Positions 54,255-64,000 of a DNA stretch of 64,000 nucleotides are shown here, piece after piece. Position 1 is the first letter of the stretch, and each line of letters starts with the position of its first letter. Below the pieces are notes generated by a model, which searched no databases, was not told the origin of the DNA, and was given only the letters and a program-made list of their open reading frames with translations. A program made the position numbers and the translations under genes. Origin of the DNA: a virus. Location of the stretch: positions 5,872 through 69,871 of the IMG/VR virus record IMGVR_UViG_3300029319_009496; one strand, 5' to 3'.

Positions 54255-57200
54255 ATGGCAATAAGCGGATCATTAAATTTTATAAGCGCCAGCTCTACAG
54301 GCTCTAATAACATTAAAGTGGATTTTGTAGGCTTAAACACTTTAGTAGTCGACCCAGTTTCTGCTTCTACAAATCAATTAGGGTACAATCAAGAAAAAAC
54401 AGCAGGCATATATTTTAATAATAGTATTGAATCAATTTACCCTGCTGAAGGTGGTGAATTAAATAGCATACTTTTAAATCGAAACGGACCATATCAACAC
54501 CCCTCTTGGAAGCAATATCGAAACGCTAATCATCCTGTCGCTAGAAGTTTGCGCTTAGCTAACACAATGTCGTTTGAAACTAAAGAGCCTAATCCTTTAA
54601 AATTAGAAGAAAGGAAAAAAAACTTAAGAGATTCTATCGATAATGATAAATATTATTCACATTATGAGCTTTTTGGCAAAAATGTTTTTGATGTTATAAA
54701 CGAGACGATTATAGAGGGAGCTGGTGACGTTATTGATAAAGGGACACCTGTGTTGGCACAATTTTATGAGCCAGTTATAACAACAAAGCATTCACCTTTT
54801 ATATATGAAAGAGGACTTCTTGTAGGAAGACTATCTTTAATGAATCAAATTGCTGATTTCTCTAATCAAAATATTAATAGCCTTTTAAAATTAGCTTCTG
54901 GTAATCCTAAGACAGGTTCTCAAATATCACCACACACTCTCAGTAATGATGAAGTATATAAACTATTTCATTTAATTAAAAAACACCAAGGTCGTAATTT
55001 TGTTTATTCAGAAACTTTATATCCAAAAGACATTAACTCGTATAGAGGGTTCAAACTACAAAAAGGTGATTATGAACAAGTGCCTGGACTTGGAAAAAAT
55101 GGCTATGATGCCGCAACACATAGATTATTTTGGAAAAATTCACAACCTAGTAGGGCAAGAAATTTAACATCTGATGGTACCACACGCGTAAGAACTGACG
55201 GAGTGGCTTTAAATACCATAGAAACTTTGCAAACACTTAAGCCTGACAAAGAATATAGCTTTGCAAATTCAACTTCTAGACAATTAATATCTTCATCTCT
55301 TTGGCAACTGAGTGGTTCTAATCCAAATTCATTTCCTAGTTATGGAACAAAAATATTAACTTCGAGTATTTTAGCTAATGTAGCTAAAGGTACTAATCCT
55401 AGCGCCAACCCTACTTTTATTGTGCCTTCAATATCTACTCACCTGGTAGAATATACAACAAATGGTATTGTTGTTAATCCAGTAGCTGCTGGTTATAGCT
55501 CTGGAGCCTTCTTTCAAAGAACTGCGTACCAGCCTTATCCCATATCTTTATTAAGTGCTTGGCCACTAGATACTAGAGATGATGTATATGATTTTAGCAA
55601 TGTGTACTTATCATCTGATTTAGGTGGGCAAGGTCGACATATTGGTTTGACACCCTTTAACGGTGCAGGCTCTAATATTCTAATTGAATCAGGTGCCAGT
55701 GGAATTAAAGCTTTTAACACTGGTACCTTTGCTGGAAAATTATCCGTTATGGCAACTGCCTCAGCAGGAGAATTAGTATATAGCACCAAACCAACCATAT
55801 TTTTCTGGAGAAACTCCACAGCCGCAGCACAATCAGAATTAATTTTGTCAGGCACCACCATGGGCAAGCTTAATTGTCACAGTGGAACTTTTGAACTTCA
55901 AGATGCTCAAGGAAATCGTGTTCCATATATGTTTGATAAAAATCTTTCTGTTGCAGATGGAACTCGAAGAATTAGAACCGTCGACGGTAAAGAAGTTCTT
56001 GTTATTATTGTTGGACTTGATGGCATCACTACCACTGGTCAAAGTCATCATCAAATCATGGTAAGAGCAGCTAGCACTATTAATGGCACTACTGCTACAG
56101 GCAATGGCTTTACTTTAAATATTACAGCCACTGCAAGTGCGAACACAGTTACATTTAAACAAACAACACCAGGCACCGGAAAATCAATTAAAGTTGGAAA
56201 ATATGTATTTCCTACAGCCTCAGGTTTAACTTTTCTCCGGGGCCCAGCCGGCTCAACTACAGCAGGTGATTTTTTTGCTGCAACAGAAAACGGAAGCACT
56301 GGATCTTTAGATAATGATGCATTTCAAGGCTATCGATATCCTACTGCATCAATGCAATACAATAGGCATACTTTCCCCTACAACACTCCTTTTTATGTAA
56401 CTAATCGTGTTAGAGAAAGAGATCCTTTTTATAATTCTTATTCTGATTATTCAACTCATTTTGATCTTTTAGGTAAAGATCATTCTATTCTGCCAGAATT
56501 TAAATTTTCAGATCATGCAGATTTTTATACTAATTTATATCAATTTTCGATTATTAATAATGATAATTTGTTTATTAAGGAACAAGTTGGAAATAAATAC
56601 AAATTTGTTAGAAATGTACAATTAGGTTCTCTTAAGGCAGATACACAAAAATTTATTCACAAGCCTAATTTTCTTAGAATTGATGGTGCAGAAGTCACCT
56701 CAAGCGCTAGCGGAAGCACTCCTGAAAAATCTACAAACAGATATGAATATGATGATATTTCAGGAGCTAAACTGATATCTACAAACGAAGAAGATAAGTT
56801 TACTTATAAAAACAATCAAATTAACGTTGCTTTTGATGGTAAATTTGCAAACACTGATACGTTGATTAATTTTTCTAGCGTTATGACACAACAGGGCTTA
56901 GGCTTTGAAGATGATGTAAGAACAATTCCTGAACAAATTAATTTTGAAGCTACAGCAATTAAAAAACTATTGCCTTACAATGGATTCTATCCAGTTTTAC
57001 GTACTTTGCAAATTGGTAATGCATTTAAAAAAGATTGGACTGGTGCTGAAGGATATGAAGGTGCTATGGATCAGATACCAGTTGGCCAAGGATCACAAGC
57101 ACAAGCTCACCTTCAAGCGTTACTTGAGCCCTTTATGGCGCCTGGTATTTTATATAATTCTATTAAATCTGGCATAGCTGTTAATTATCCAATTTATACT

Positions 57201-59879
57201 GGATCAGTTAAATATTATTATCCAAATGATTTTGTTACCAATAATACATCATCTGCTACACAGAAAAAAGAATTTGGTATGCAGCCAGAGGCGATATCAT
57301 CTTCTTTTCATGGCGGTTTATACATGATGGGTAGCTCTAGGTGTATACCATCCATTTTAACTTCAAAACCTCATTTAAAACTTCCATTTAAGGCTTTATA
57401 CGATTCTAAAGAAGACACTGTAAGAAATATTTTAGCTGGTGCAGGAACTCAGGGTGAAAGACCATTTATTCACTTACCTTCTGATTTTGTAGATTTAGAT
57501 AGAGCACATTCTAGACACAATGATATATATGAAGGCAAGCCATCGTACACACAAGGTGAATATTTAATAGGTGAGCCAAAAGTTAAAATTCCAAATAGCG
57601 AAACGGGTATGGCTAGAGTCGAAGCTGGAACGTACTATCAAAAAATAAATAATTTCTTATCTGAAACAATGGAATTTTTCTTGGCAGATGTTAATGGATC
57701 AAAACTTCCTGTAGCGCTTTCTAATTTAACTGAAACAAGCGCCAATACTTTTTATAAGAATGGCGCTAACTTTTTTATGAACTTGTCTTTAAGGATGGGC
57801 AAACATCAAGTTTCTTGTGAAGGTCCACGTCGAGCCGGAATTGGTAACCCACAATCTGCATTTGATCAGCTAGCAACTGACAAAGGGTATTTCCTAAGAA
57901 ACTCAACTATGAGAGGCTACATATATGGACCTCCAATTGAAATAGTTCCTAGAATTTCTGGCACTATAACCTGGACACCAGATATAGGAAAATCAAAAAA
58001 AGATGCAGGAATTGCAAAGCATGATTATGCATCATATTTTGCTGCTAACTTACAAGATCCAGCTTACCACGCTTACACTCCGCCATATTTCTATGGTAAA
58101 AGCAATTTTATTTATAAATATACTGGTGTCGGATCACCAAAAAATCTATCAGAGGTCGTTGCTAGTTTAAATAATTCTTTTTATCTAGATGAGTATTCAA
58201 ATCAAACTTTAACTGGCAGTACTATCAATAATTACATTTTACATACAGACTCACTTTGCCTTACTACGCCAAGCACAGGTTCAGTTTCGAGTGGGTCTTT
58301 AGTTAGAATGAAAACAGATGCAAGTATTGAAATTTTATCTTCACCTGTTGAAATACAAACAAGTCAATTTTTAAGTGTTGGAAACGATTCTTTTGCTTCA
58401 GAAAAAACACATCATGTTTGGTACGTCGCGCCACATTGGGTTTGCCCAGTATTAGATTTTTCTTCTTCTATTTCTTTCGTTGATGAAAAAACAAAAAATA
58501 ATTTACCTGGAGAAAACGCTCAATTTTCAGTAACGCCAAAAAGAATTAGCAACTCTTTTCATGATTTTAAAACAGGCCGCGGCTTATGGGGTGGTTATGG
58601 AATAGACCCATATGATTCAGATAAAGTTACAAAATCAATGACAGGATTAGGTTATTCTGAGGAAAAACAAATAGATATTGCATCTGGAAAAGGCATATAC
58701 ATGGAAATAAGTGATTTTTCCTTGAATGGTAGCGGAGAAAATATTGTACCTCAAAGTGTTATTTTTCAAGACGCAACAGATGATTCAAAATATTTTGAAA
58801 ATATAGAATCCTCATTCTTTGCACAAAGCGATTCTCTAACTGATAAATTAGGATTTGAAAAAAAATCATACCCAATTGGAAAAATTGCAGAGCAAAAAAA
58901 TGTTAAAGAAGGGATTGTTTTAATACCTTATCTTGAGGAACAAATTATTATACATTTGCAGGAAGAGTATTTTACTGAAGGTATATATGATAGAAGATCT
59001 CTTTATACAACTCGTGAATTAATTCCTGGTAAACACTTTTTACCAATTCATGATGCTTTGCTGGAAAATATATTAAATTTACACATGGTTGAAAAACTTC
59101 AACAAATTTCTAAAGGCGCTTTAAATAGTTTCATTGGTGAAGGTGATGGCAACGAAGCTGCTCGTCACGAAATGCTTGAAGAAACAGATGTTGGAAGATT
59201 AATTTCTAAGCTATCAGTTTTTTCTGATCATGGTGGCTATTCTTTACCTCCGGAATTTGATTTTGTGCATAATAAATCTGTACCTCCATTTCAAATGATT
59301 TTGATAGAAATGAATCATACATTTGACAAGCAAGATCTATTGGATATATATCAGGGTATAATGCCACATAGTGCTAAAAATGCTGAAAAAATAAAAATTT
59401 CTGATTTTATTAGACCAGGATATTCACCAGCAAACACTTCCTTTATCCCAAAACATGGATTTGAAGATGTTTTTGAAGGGTCAGCTTTAGAAAATTTTGG
59501 TATTACAAACTTTTTATCCCCATTATTAGCGACAACATCAGAAACTTTAGCACAGCCATTTTTTAACGTTGTGCACCCAGGAACTTTTAAAGTACCTTTT
59601 AAAAATCATGCCGAGTTTTATAAAAATTTGAAATTTATGGTATTTAAAGTTAAGCAGAGAGCAAAAAAAGATTATGGTAATTATAGAAAAGAACAAATTA
59701 ACAGAACAATACTTAAGCAAAAAAGTGATATATTAGCTGATCAAAACATAGTTGGTGAATTTTTTGATTTCTTTAAAAACAAACAAGTTAAAGATGTATA
59801 TGGTTCGAATTGGCCATATGATTTCTTTTCAATGATGGAAACAGCAAAAATAGATATTCAATTTGAGGTAAAAAAATAA
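54255..59879 (+). CDS. Giant tail structural protein, 1874 residues
   Basis: After an AGGAAAAGG leader the gene gives a strand-rich, Ser/Thr/Gly-rich protein with many aromatic loops. I recognise no whole-length family. At about residues 536-680 it carries an Ala/Thr/Gly domain (FTLNITATASANTVTFKQ, TTPGTGKSIKV) that looks like the same insert domain as in the 655-residue protein. The N-terminal third repeats place-like motifs (YNSIKSG, SFHGGLYMMGSS in the middle) typical of large fibre or wedge proteins. It ends in a helical, Lys-rich part (KVKQRAKKDYGNYRKEQINR). It probably builds the baseplate periphery with its neighbours; the next gene starts on its last base. Confidence 0.75.
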   Translation: MAISGSLNFISASSTGSNNIKVDFVGLNTLVVDPVSASTNQLGYNQEKTAGIYFNNSIESIYPAEGGELNSILLNRNGPYQHPSWKQYRNANHPVARSLRLANTMSFETKEPNPLKLEERKKNLRDSIDNDKYYSHYELFGKNVFDVINETIIEGAGDVIDKGTPVLAQFYEPVITTKHSPFIYERGLLVGRLSLMNQIADFSNQNINSLLKLASGNPKTGSQISPHTLSNDEVYKLFHLIKKHQGRNFVYSETLYPKDINSYRGFKLQKGDYEQVPGLGKNGYDAATHRLFWKNSQPSRARNLTSDGTTRVRTDGVALNTIETLQTLKPDKEYSFANSTSRQLISSSLWQLSGSNPNSFPSYGTKILTSSILANVAKGTNPSANPTFIVPSISTHLVEYTTNGIVVNPVAAGYSSGAFFQRTAYQPYPISLLSAWPLDTRDDVYDFSNVYLSSDLGGQGRHIGLTPFNGAGSNILIESGASGIKAFNTGTFAGKLSVMATASAGELVYSTKPTIFFWRNSTAAAQSELILSGTTMGKLNCHSGTFELQDAQGNRVPYMFDKNLSVADGTRRIRTVDGKEVLVIIVGLDGITTTGQSHHQIMVRAASTINGTTATGNGFTLNITATASANTVTFKQTTPGTGKSIKVGKYVFPTASGLTFLRGPAGSTTAGDFFAATENGSTGSLDNDAFQGYRYPTASMQYNRHTFPYNTPFYVTNRVRERDPFYNSYSDYSTHFDLLGKDHSILPEFKFSDHADFYTNLYQFSIINNDNLFIKEQVGNKYKFVRNVQLGSLKADTQKFIHKPNFLRIDGAEVTSSASGSTPEKSTNRYEYDDISGAKLISTNEEDKFTYKNNQINVAFDGKFANTDTLINFSSVMTQQGLGFEDDVRTIPEQINFEATAIKKLLPYNGFYPVLRTLQIGNAFKKDWTGAEGYEGAMDQIPVGQGSQAQAHLQALLEPFMAPGILYNSIKSGIAVNYPIYTGSVKYYYPNDFVTNNTSSATQKKEFGMQPEAISSSFHGGLYMMGSSRCIPSILTSKPHLKLPFKALYDSKEDTVRNILAGAGTQGERPFIHLPSDFVDLDRAHSRHNDIYEGKPSYTQGEYLIGEPKVKIPNSETGMARVEAGTYYQKINNFLSETMEFFLADVNGSKLPVALSNLTETSANTFYKNGANFFMNLSLRMGKHQVSCEGPRRAGIGNPQSAFDQLATDKGYFLRNSTMRGYIYGPPIEIVPRISGTITWTPDIGKSKKDAGIAKHDYASYFAANLQDPAYHAYTPPYFYGKSNFIYKYTGVGSPKNLSEVVASLNNSFYLDEYSNQTLTGSTINNYILHTDSLCLTTPSTGSVSSGSLVRMKTDASIEILSSPVEIQTSQFLSVGNDSFASEKTHHVWYVAPHWVCPVLDFSSSISFVDEKTKNNLPGENAQFSVTPKRISNSFHDFKTGRGLWGGYGIDPYDSDKVTKSMTGLGYSEEKQIDIASGKGIYMEISDFSLNGSGENIVPQSVIFQDATDDSKYFENIESSFFAQSDSLTDKLGFEKKSYPIGKIAEQKNVKEGIVLIPYLEEQIIIHLQEEYFTEGIYDRRSLYTTRELIPGKHFLPIHDALLENILNLHMVEKLQQISKGALNSFIGEGDGNEAARHEMLEETDVGRLISKLSVFSDHGGYSLPPEFDFVHNKSVPPFQMILIEMNHTFDKQDLLDIYQGIMPHSAKNAEKIKISDFIRPGYSPANTSFIPKHGFEDVFEGSALENFGITNFLSPLLATTSETLAQPFFNVVHPGTFKVPFKNHAEFYKNLKFMVFKVKQRAKKDYGNYRKEQINRTILKQKSDILADQNIVGEFFDFFKNKQVKDVYGSNWPYDFFSMMETAKIDIQFEVKK

Positions 59880-60874
59880 TGGAATTTTTTGATAAAAAAG
59901 AAGATGTAATTGATTTAGAGCTTACTCAATTTGGTAGGCACTTATTATCAAAAGGGCAGTTTCAGCCAGTATATTATTCTTTTTTTGATGACAATGTAAT
60001 GTATGACTCTAATAAAGCCGGCGTGTCTGAAAATCAAAACTTTTCTGAAGATAGAATCAAAGAAACACCAATAATAAAGCCACCTGCAGCTTATTCATCT
60101 TTAGAAAAAGAGTTTAACAGTTCTTATGAAGCTTATTTAACAGAGCACGCTGAAGGTGATTTTGTAACTTTACAAAAAACAGCAGAAAAAAATTATTTAT
60201 TACCGCGCTCTCTTGGCACTTCTGATATAAATAAGGAATACTCTCCATCGTGGACAGTTAGGTTTTTGAAAGGACACATATCTAGCTCTATTAAACATCT
60301 TACTTTAGAGGAAAAATCTGGTGGTAAAAATACTTTATTAATACCTCAGCTAGAAACAAGATCAAAAGCAAAAATGCAAGAAATGACAGCAGATCAAGCA
60401 TCAGCAGCTCAAGAGCTTTTAGATGCTCCTTCTTTTGCAAATTATATTATCGCACCTGGTTCATCAAAAGAAGATTTTACAATAATCTTGAAGCTAATTG
60501 AAAATAATGCACCATTTCAAAAAGAAAATTTTGATATAGAGATTTTTGAAATAATTGATCAGAAGGAAGGAAATAAAACAATTCAAGCTTTAAGGCCCCT
60601 ACGTTTTTCTAATTCTTTAGAGTTGAATAATGCAGATGACTATTATAGCTCTGAAGTACCACAAGAAGATATAAATTATGCTTCACATTATTTTGACATT
60701 CTTGTTGATGATGAAATTGATTCAAATGTGCTTTGTGAATTAGATCCAGAAAACACAAAAATGGGTGTCTTTGCCGATAGAAGATCTATTATTTGTCAAG
60801 ATGTTTTAAACAAACATAAAAAGGTTCCGTTTAATATTTATGATACGGAAGATGTACCAGGGGAAATTTGCTAA
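59879..60874 (+). CDS. Virion protein, 331 residues, conserved N-terminus
   Basis: The protein begins MEFFDKKEDVIDLELTQFGR, then LLSKGQFQPVYYSFFDDNVMY. From memory, an opening of this form recurs in tail proteins of large marine myoviruses; I could not confirm this with a search. The rest is acidic, mixed alpha/beta, with no enzyme motif. Its place between two giant structural genes, each joined by a one-base overlap (TAATG), supports a role in the same assembly, perhaps as a connector between the larger subunits. Confidence 0.75.
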   Translation: MEFFDKKEDVIDLELTQFGRHLLSKGQFQPVYYSFFDDNVMYDSNKAGVSENQNFSEDRIKETPIIKPPAAYSSLEKEFNSSYEAYLTEHAEGDFVTLQKTAEKNYLLPRSLGTSDINKEYSPSWTVRFLKGHISSSIKHLTLEEKSGGKNTLLIPQLETRSKAKMQEMTADQASAAQELLDAPSFANYIIAPGSSKEDFTIILKLIENNAPFQKENFDIEIFEIIDQKEGNKTIQALRPLRFSNSLELNNADDYYSSEVPQEDINYASHYFDILVDDEIDSNVLCELDPENTKMGVFADRRSIICQDVLNKHKKVPFNIYDTEDVPGEIC

Positions 60875-63800
60875 TGAGCGTAACTACACAATTTCTTGAT
60901 TCAGTAACAGGAGGAGGTTTTTTGCCTTATGTATATTGCAAGAAAGTTGTAATAGAAAATCATCCAGATTTTACTGATGCTTATAAAATTATTGTGCATA
61001 TAGAAATATTGCAAGAAAAAAATAAACTTTTGCAAAATCCATTTTTTAATCCTACAGCGCAAGACGTGCTCGGGGTTCGTCTTACTGATTATATTTATAT
61101 ACAGTTCGTGCCTTTTAGTGGGGTAAATAATGTAAAAAAACTATATCCTGGATCAGCAAACGATATAGAAAAAACATATGTTTCAAATGTTGCGCAGCCT
61201 ATAAGTCCATGGGCTATGGATCATCCTGATATACAAGGCATTCTTCTTAACACACACCTACCAGGAGCCTCGAAGAAGCTTTATTCACCTTTACCCCATG
61301 GACCGGTACCAATTAAAAACTTCGCTTCGGGCGAGGCTGAGAAAATACAAGCGCCGGGCCTAAACACTATTTTTGGAAATGATCCGCTATTGCAGGGCTT
61401 TTATTTTGACACCTGGCCTCCACCTCCTTATAGATTATCTATTGATTCAGCACTAGGTGACATTTTCAATAAGACTTTGAATCTTGATAATTTTATCGGC
61501 GTGGGCGGCATTATGGAGAATGCAGCTTTTCAAGTTTTTGGAAATACTAGACAAGAAATAATAAATGGTAAAATTTATTATGCAATTCCATTTCAAATTC
61601 CGTTTAATCACTTTTTTAATGAACATCAAAATTTAGGTTTTCTTTTTTATACGTTTTTTAATACTCCGTTATTTGTTGATGATTTAAAAAATAGTTATGA
61701 AGAAGTTTTTAATTATGGCGGTTCGGATCCTTTTATAGATTACGGAAATTTGTTTTCTCTGGGCCCAGTTAATACAGAGGTTATTTTTCTCAATGGCAAG
61801 ACTACAAAAACAAGAGATCAATTTCATTTAGATGATGGGGAGGCTTGGAATGGTCCCGCACATGTGCATATAGATAGTTCGGCTTTTTCAGGTGAAATTA
61901 TTGGACCAGATCCATCTGGTTATGCAGGTAATGGAGGTTATGGTCCAAATCAAGGCTGGATGGTGGGTCAGAGGCATTCAGGGCCAGAAAACGAAAGATT
62001 GCGGCTTTTAAAAGTTCCAAATACAAAAATACAAAACTTTACTTTTGATAAAAACTTAGATCTTGATGGTTTTTTAACTGTGGCGCAAGTATATTCCCAA
62101 CAATTCTTTGGCGCTGGCGATTTTATGAACAAAAGTATTCTTAAGAATATAATAAGCCCTTTTGAAAAACAAAATAAAAAATATCTAGATAAGCTTGATG
62201 CGTCATCACATTATGATAATGACAGTGAATTTTCAAAATTATATATTTCTAGAGATCATGATAATAATGCCCGAGGGATGTTTTTTATTGATTTTAAATC
62301 TCTTTTAACAAATAATTCGTTATTTTTTAGCTCTTTTAATGAATATGGAAAAAAGACACTTTTAAAATCTTGTCTAGAGTTTTCTAGCATACAAAGATTA
62401 ACAGTTTTAAGAGACAGAGTGCATAAAAAATTAAAAGGAAAAATTTATGAAAAATTTCAAAATGACACTTATCTAGAGGAGCCTTCCCAGGTTATAGCAA
62501 GAGGAAGCGATAATTATAATTTTTATTCATCTCTTGGAATTCAAGGCGGCGGTAGTCTTCAAGAGACTAATGTAGATTTTTTAAATAGTGTAAAGCCCAC
62601 GGGAGTTCCAGGAATTAAAGGCACAACGGGCCATATAAGAAATTTTGGCTTTACAGATAAAGACGTATCAAATAAATCAGCAGGACATTATCAGTATAAA
62701 ATTAATTTAGATTTTATAGACGGATCATATCAATACATTAGAAATTTTTTAAATGACATGCTAAACGCATCCAAAAGAATGGAACTATATTATGAAATAG
62801 CTAGCACAGGCGTTCTTTTAAAGTCTATAGATGGACAAGTTGTAACAACTGAATATATTCAAGCTAATTCGCCAGCTGGCCCTGGTCAACTTGTAGGTAG
62901 CGTAGCCTACAGTTATTTAGAAAAGCCTAATATCACAGCAAAAAGAGTGAAATATTATCAAGATGGAGCTTTTACCTCAGGCTTTGAGCATGCAGCTAAT
63001 TATCAATTTCCTGATAAACCATGGAATTTAGATCCCATCGACGGCGCTGATCTTGTAAATTTAATAGTTCATTATACAAAAATTTTTGAAAATGAAGATA
63101 ACGTAAATGAAACAAATATACAAGAGGCTGCAAATTACATGCGAGCTATGGTAAATCCAACTACCGGCTCACCAGAGGGTATTCTTTATATTTTAAAGAT
63201 TGCAAAAAAAATGTGCGAAAGATTGACAAAAGTTTTATCAAAGACACCAGTCTCTAAAAAAGGGTGCGAACTTTCAAAAGTTGCTGGAGGTAATTATAAT
63301 ATTAGTAATTTTTCCAATATTCACGGTAAAGCAGCCACGATAATACAAGAAGAACACGTTTTTAATGATCCAAAAGAAATTTTTACAGCAGTTAACAGTA
63401 AAAATATATATATAGATTATTTGTCAATAGGCACTCCCACCTCCCCCGGCCCCTTACCTGGGCTCGCTTCCTATCATTATTTACACTATCAAAATAGATG
63501 TCGTTTAGACGCTTTAAAAATATCTGAGGCTGCTGTCGATGATGAAAGATTTAATGATCAAGTTTTTGTTCTAAATGTCGAACCTCCTACTGGCGATAAT
63601 ACATTAGCTGGAACTGGATATTCCTACTTATCTCCTTCGATTATAGAGATGGAGACAAACAAAAATGGCTATGGCTTTATGTATAGCGCCTTCGTTCCGG
63701 GTGCCGACATCGCAGGCACGGATCCTTTAACACCTAACCAAACTGATTTAACAGAAAGAGTTGTGTTGTCAATTTTAGATTATGTGTACAATAAAGAGGA

Positions 63801-64000
63801 AATTAATGATGCTGATATAACAACAAATTATTTTGTACCAAATAAAATTGGTCCTGATCCATCAGATATTGCACCTGCAGGCCTTGAGCCTGTAAAAAAA
63901 GAATTTTATAAAAATTTATTTGGTAGTTTTGGCTTGACATTGCATACCCAAGTTGGTTATAATCAAACATTTAATAAATTCGCAGGTGCTATATCTGAAG
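60874..64000 (+). CDS. Large structural protein, 3' end outside window (more than 1042 residues)
   Basis: ATG 60874 shares a base with the TAA of the upstream gene, and the frame is open to the last base of the window with no stop codon. The visible 1042 residues start MSVTTQFLDSVTGGGFLPYVYCKK. The protein is strand- and aromatic-rich with Pro/Gly loops (TPTSPGPLPG near 63440) and no enzyme motif. A helical middle (LKSCLEFSSIQRLTVLRDRVHKK) contrasts with otherwise loop-rich sequence. By position and make-up it is another giant baseplate or tail component. Confidence 0.85.
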   Translation, partial: MSVTTQFLDSVTGGGFLPYVYCKKVVIENHPDFTDAYKIIVHIEILQEKNKLLQNPFFNPTAQDVLGVRLTDYIYIQFVPFSGVNNVKKLYPGSANDIEKTYVSNVAQPISPWAMDHPDIQGILLNTHLPGASKKLYSPLPHGPVPIKNFASGEAEKIQAPGLNTIFGNDPLLQGFYFDTWPPPPYRLSIDSALGDIFNKTLNLDNFIGVGGIMENAAFQVFGNTRQEIINGKIYYAIPFQIPFNHFFNEHQNLGFLFYTFFNTPLFVDDLKNSYEEVFNYGGSDPFIDYGNLFSLGPVNTEVIFLNGKTTKTRDQFHLDDGEAWNGPAHVHIDSSAFSGEIIGPDPSGYAGNGGYGPNQGWMVGQRHSGPENERLRLLKVPNTKIQNFTFDKNLDLDGFLTVAQVYSQQFFGAGDFMNKSILKNIISPFEKQNKKYLDKLDASSHYDNDSEFSKLYISRDHDNNARGMFFIDFKSLLTNNSLFFSSFNEYGKKTLLKSCLEFSSIQRLTVLRDRVHKKLKGKIYEKFQNDTYLEEPSQVIARGSDNYNFYSSLGIQGGGSLQETNVDFLNSVKPTGVPGIKGTTGHIRNFGFTDKDVSNKSAGHYQYKINLDFIDGSYQYIRNFLNDMLNASKRMELYYEIASTGVLLKSIDGQVVTTEYIQANSPAGPGQLVGSVAYSYLEKPNITAKRVKYYQDGAFTSGFEHAANYQFPDKPWNLDPIDGADLVNLIVHYTKIFENEDNVNETNIQEAANYMRAMVNPTTGSPEGILYILKIAKKMCERLTKVLSKTPVSKKGCELSKVAGGNYNISNFSNIHGKAATIIQEEHVFNDPKEIFTAVNSKNIYIDYLSIGTPTSPGPLPGLASYHYLHYQNRCRLDALKISEAAVDDERFNDQVFVLNVEPPTGDNTLAGTGYSYLSPSIIEMETNKNGYGFMYSAFVPGADIAGTDPLTPNQTDLTERVVLSILDYVYNKEEINDADITTNYFVPNKIGPDPSDIAPAGLEPVKKEFYKNLFGSFGLTLHTQVGYNQTFNKFAGAISE

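Noticed and set aside
55882-56064. 60-residue frame inside the 1874-residue gene
   Set aside because: It is a shadow of the main frame, with no leader and no recognisable product.
1-64000. CRISPR array, insertion sequence, integrase or attachment site
   Set aside because: No spaced direct repeats, transposase or integrase motifs were seen on either strand; the tRNA is not followed by a duplicated 3' segment that I could find.

Overview
This window is 64 kb of AT-rich, gene-dense DNA from a large tailed phage with a T4-type (myovirus) baseplate, probably marine. The evidence is a gp25-like and a gp6-like baseplate wedge pair, a gp55-like late sigma factor, a PIN-PhoH ATPase, a tRNA gene, almost no intergenic space, and one gene on the minus strand out of 48. 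The largest gene-free gaps are about 80 bp (44109-44188) and 72 bp (1355-1426), so no stretch over 300 bp lacks a gene. The host cannot be named from sequence alone. The marine assignment rests on the low GC, PhoH and the large sugar cluster, and is inference.

Layout. (1) 2-3501: the 3' end of a lysine-rich protein with a hydrophobic segment, three small unknown genes, a tRNA-Ile(UAU), a SPOUT/TrmH-type RNA methyltransferase and, convergent and overlapping with it, a trypsin-like protease with a lipoprotein signal. (2) 3538-6922: PIN-PhoH, small unknowns, a HExxH zincin and a RecB/AddB-type PD-(D/E)xK nuclease with four cysteines placed as for an Fe-S cluster. (3) 6925-24931: an uninterrupted 18-kb cluster of 21 overlapping or abutting genes for glycan synthesis and decoration. 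It holds seven glycosyltransferase-like proteins (two GT4-like, GT-B-like, GT-A-like, GT2, GT15-like, CgeB-like) plus a GT11-like one, two nucleotide-sugar dehydrogenases, a GDP-mannose 3,5-epimerase, a second SDR epimerase, a compact DegT/DnrJ aminotransferase with a Gfo/Idh oxidoreductase, four methyltransferases, an NAD synthase, a sulfotransferase, and a DUF2061-APS kinase fusion that could supply the sulfotransferase with PAPS. (4) 24948-26708: a short control block with an FmdB-type zinc ribbon, a two-helix membrane protein, the gp55-like sigma factor and a small helical protein. (5) 26712-64000: the virion module, dominated by giant proteins (1345, 504, 3939, 131, 598, 655, 1949, 1874, 331 and more than 1042 residues) around the gp25-gp6 core. 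The last gene runs off the window.

How it fits together. The sigma factor probably drives late expression of the virion genes, with TATAAATA-like boxes as weak candidates for its promoters. The glycan cluster encodes both precursor synthesis (sugar nucleotides, NAD, PAPS) and transfer, methylation and sulfation. It could remodel the host envelope during infection or decorate the virion; the sequence does not say which. The most unusual points are the phage-encoded sulfation pair, a fungal-type GT15 glycosyltransferase, a 3939-residue virion protein, a degenerate M15-like peptidase domain in the 1345-residue protein, and a tRNA that reads AUA with an unusual UAU anticodon.
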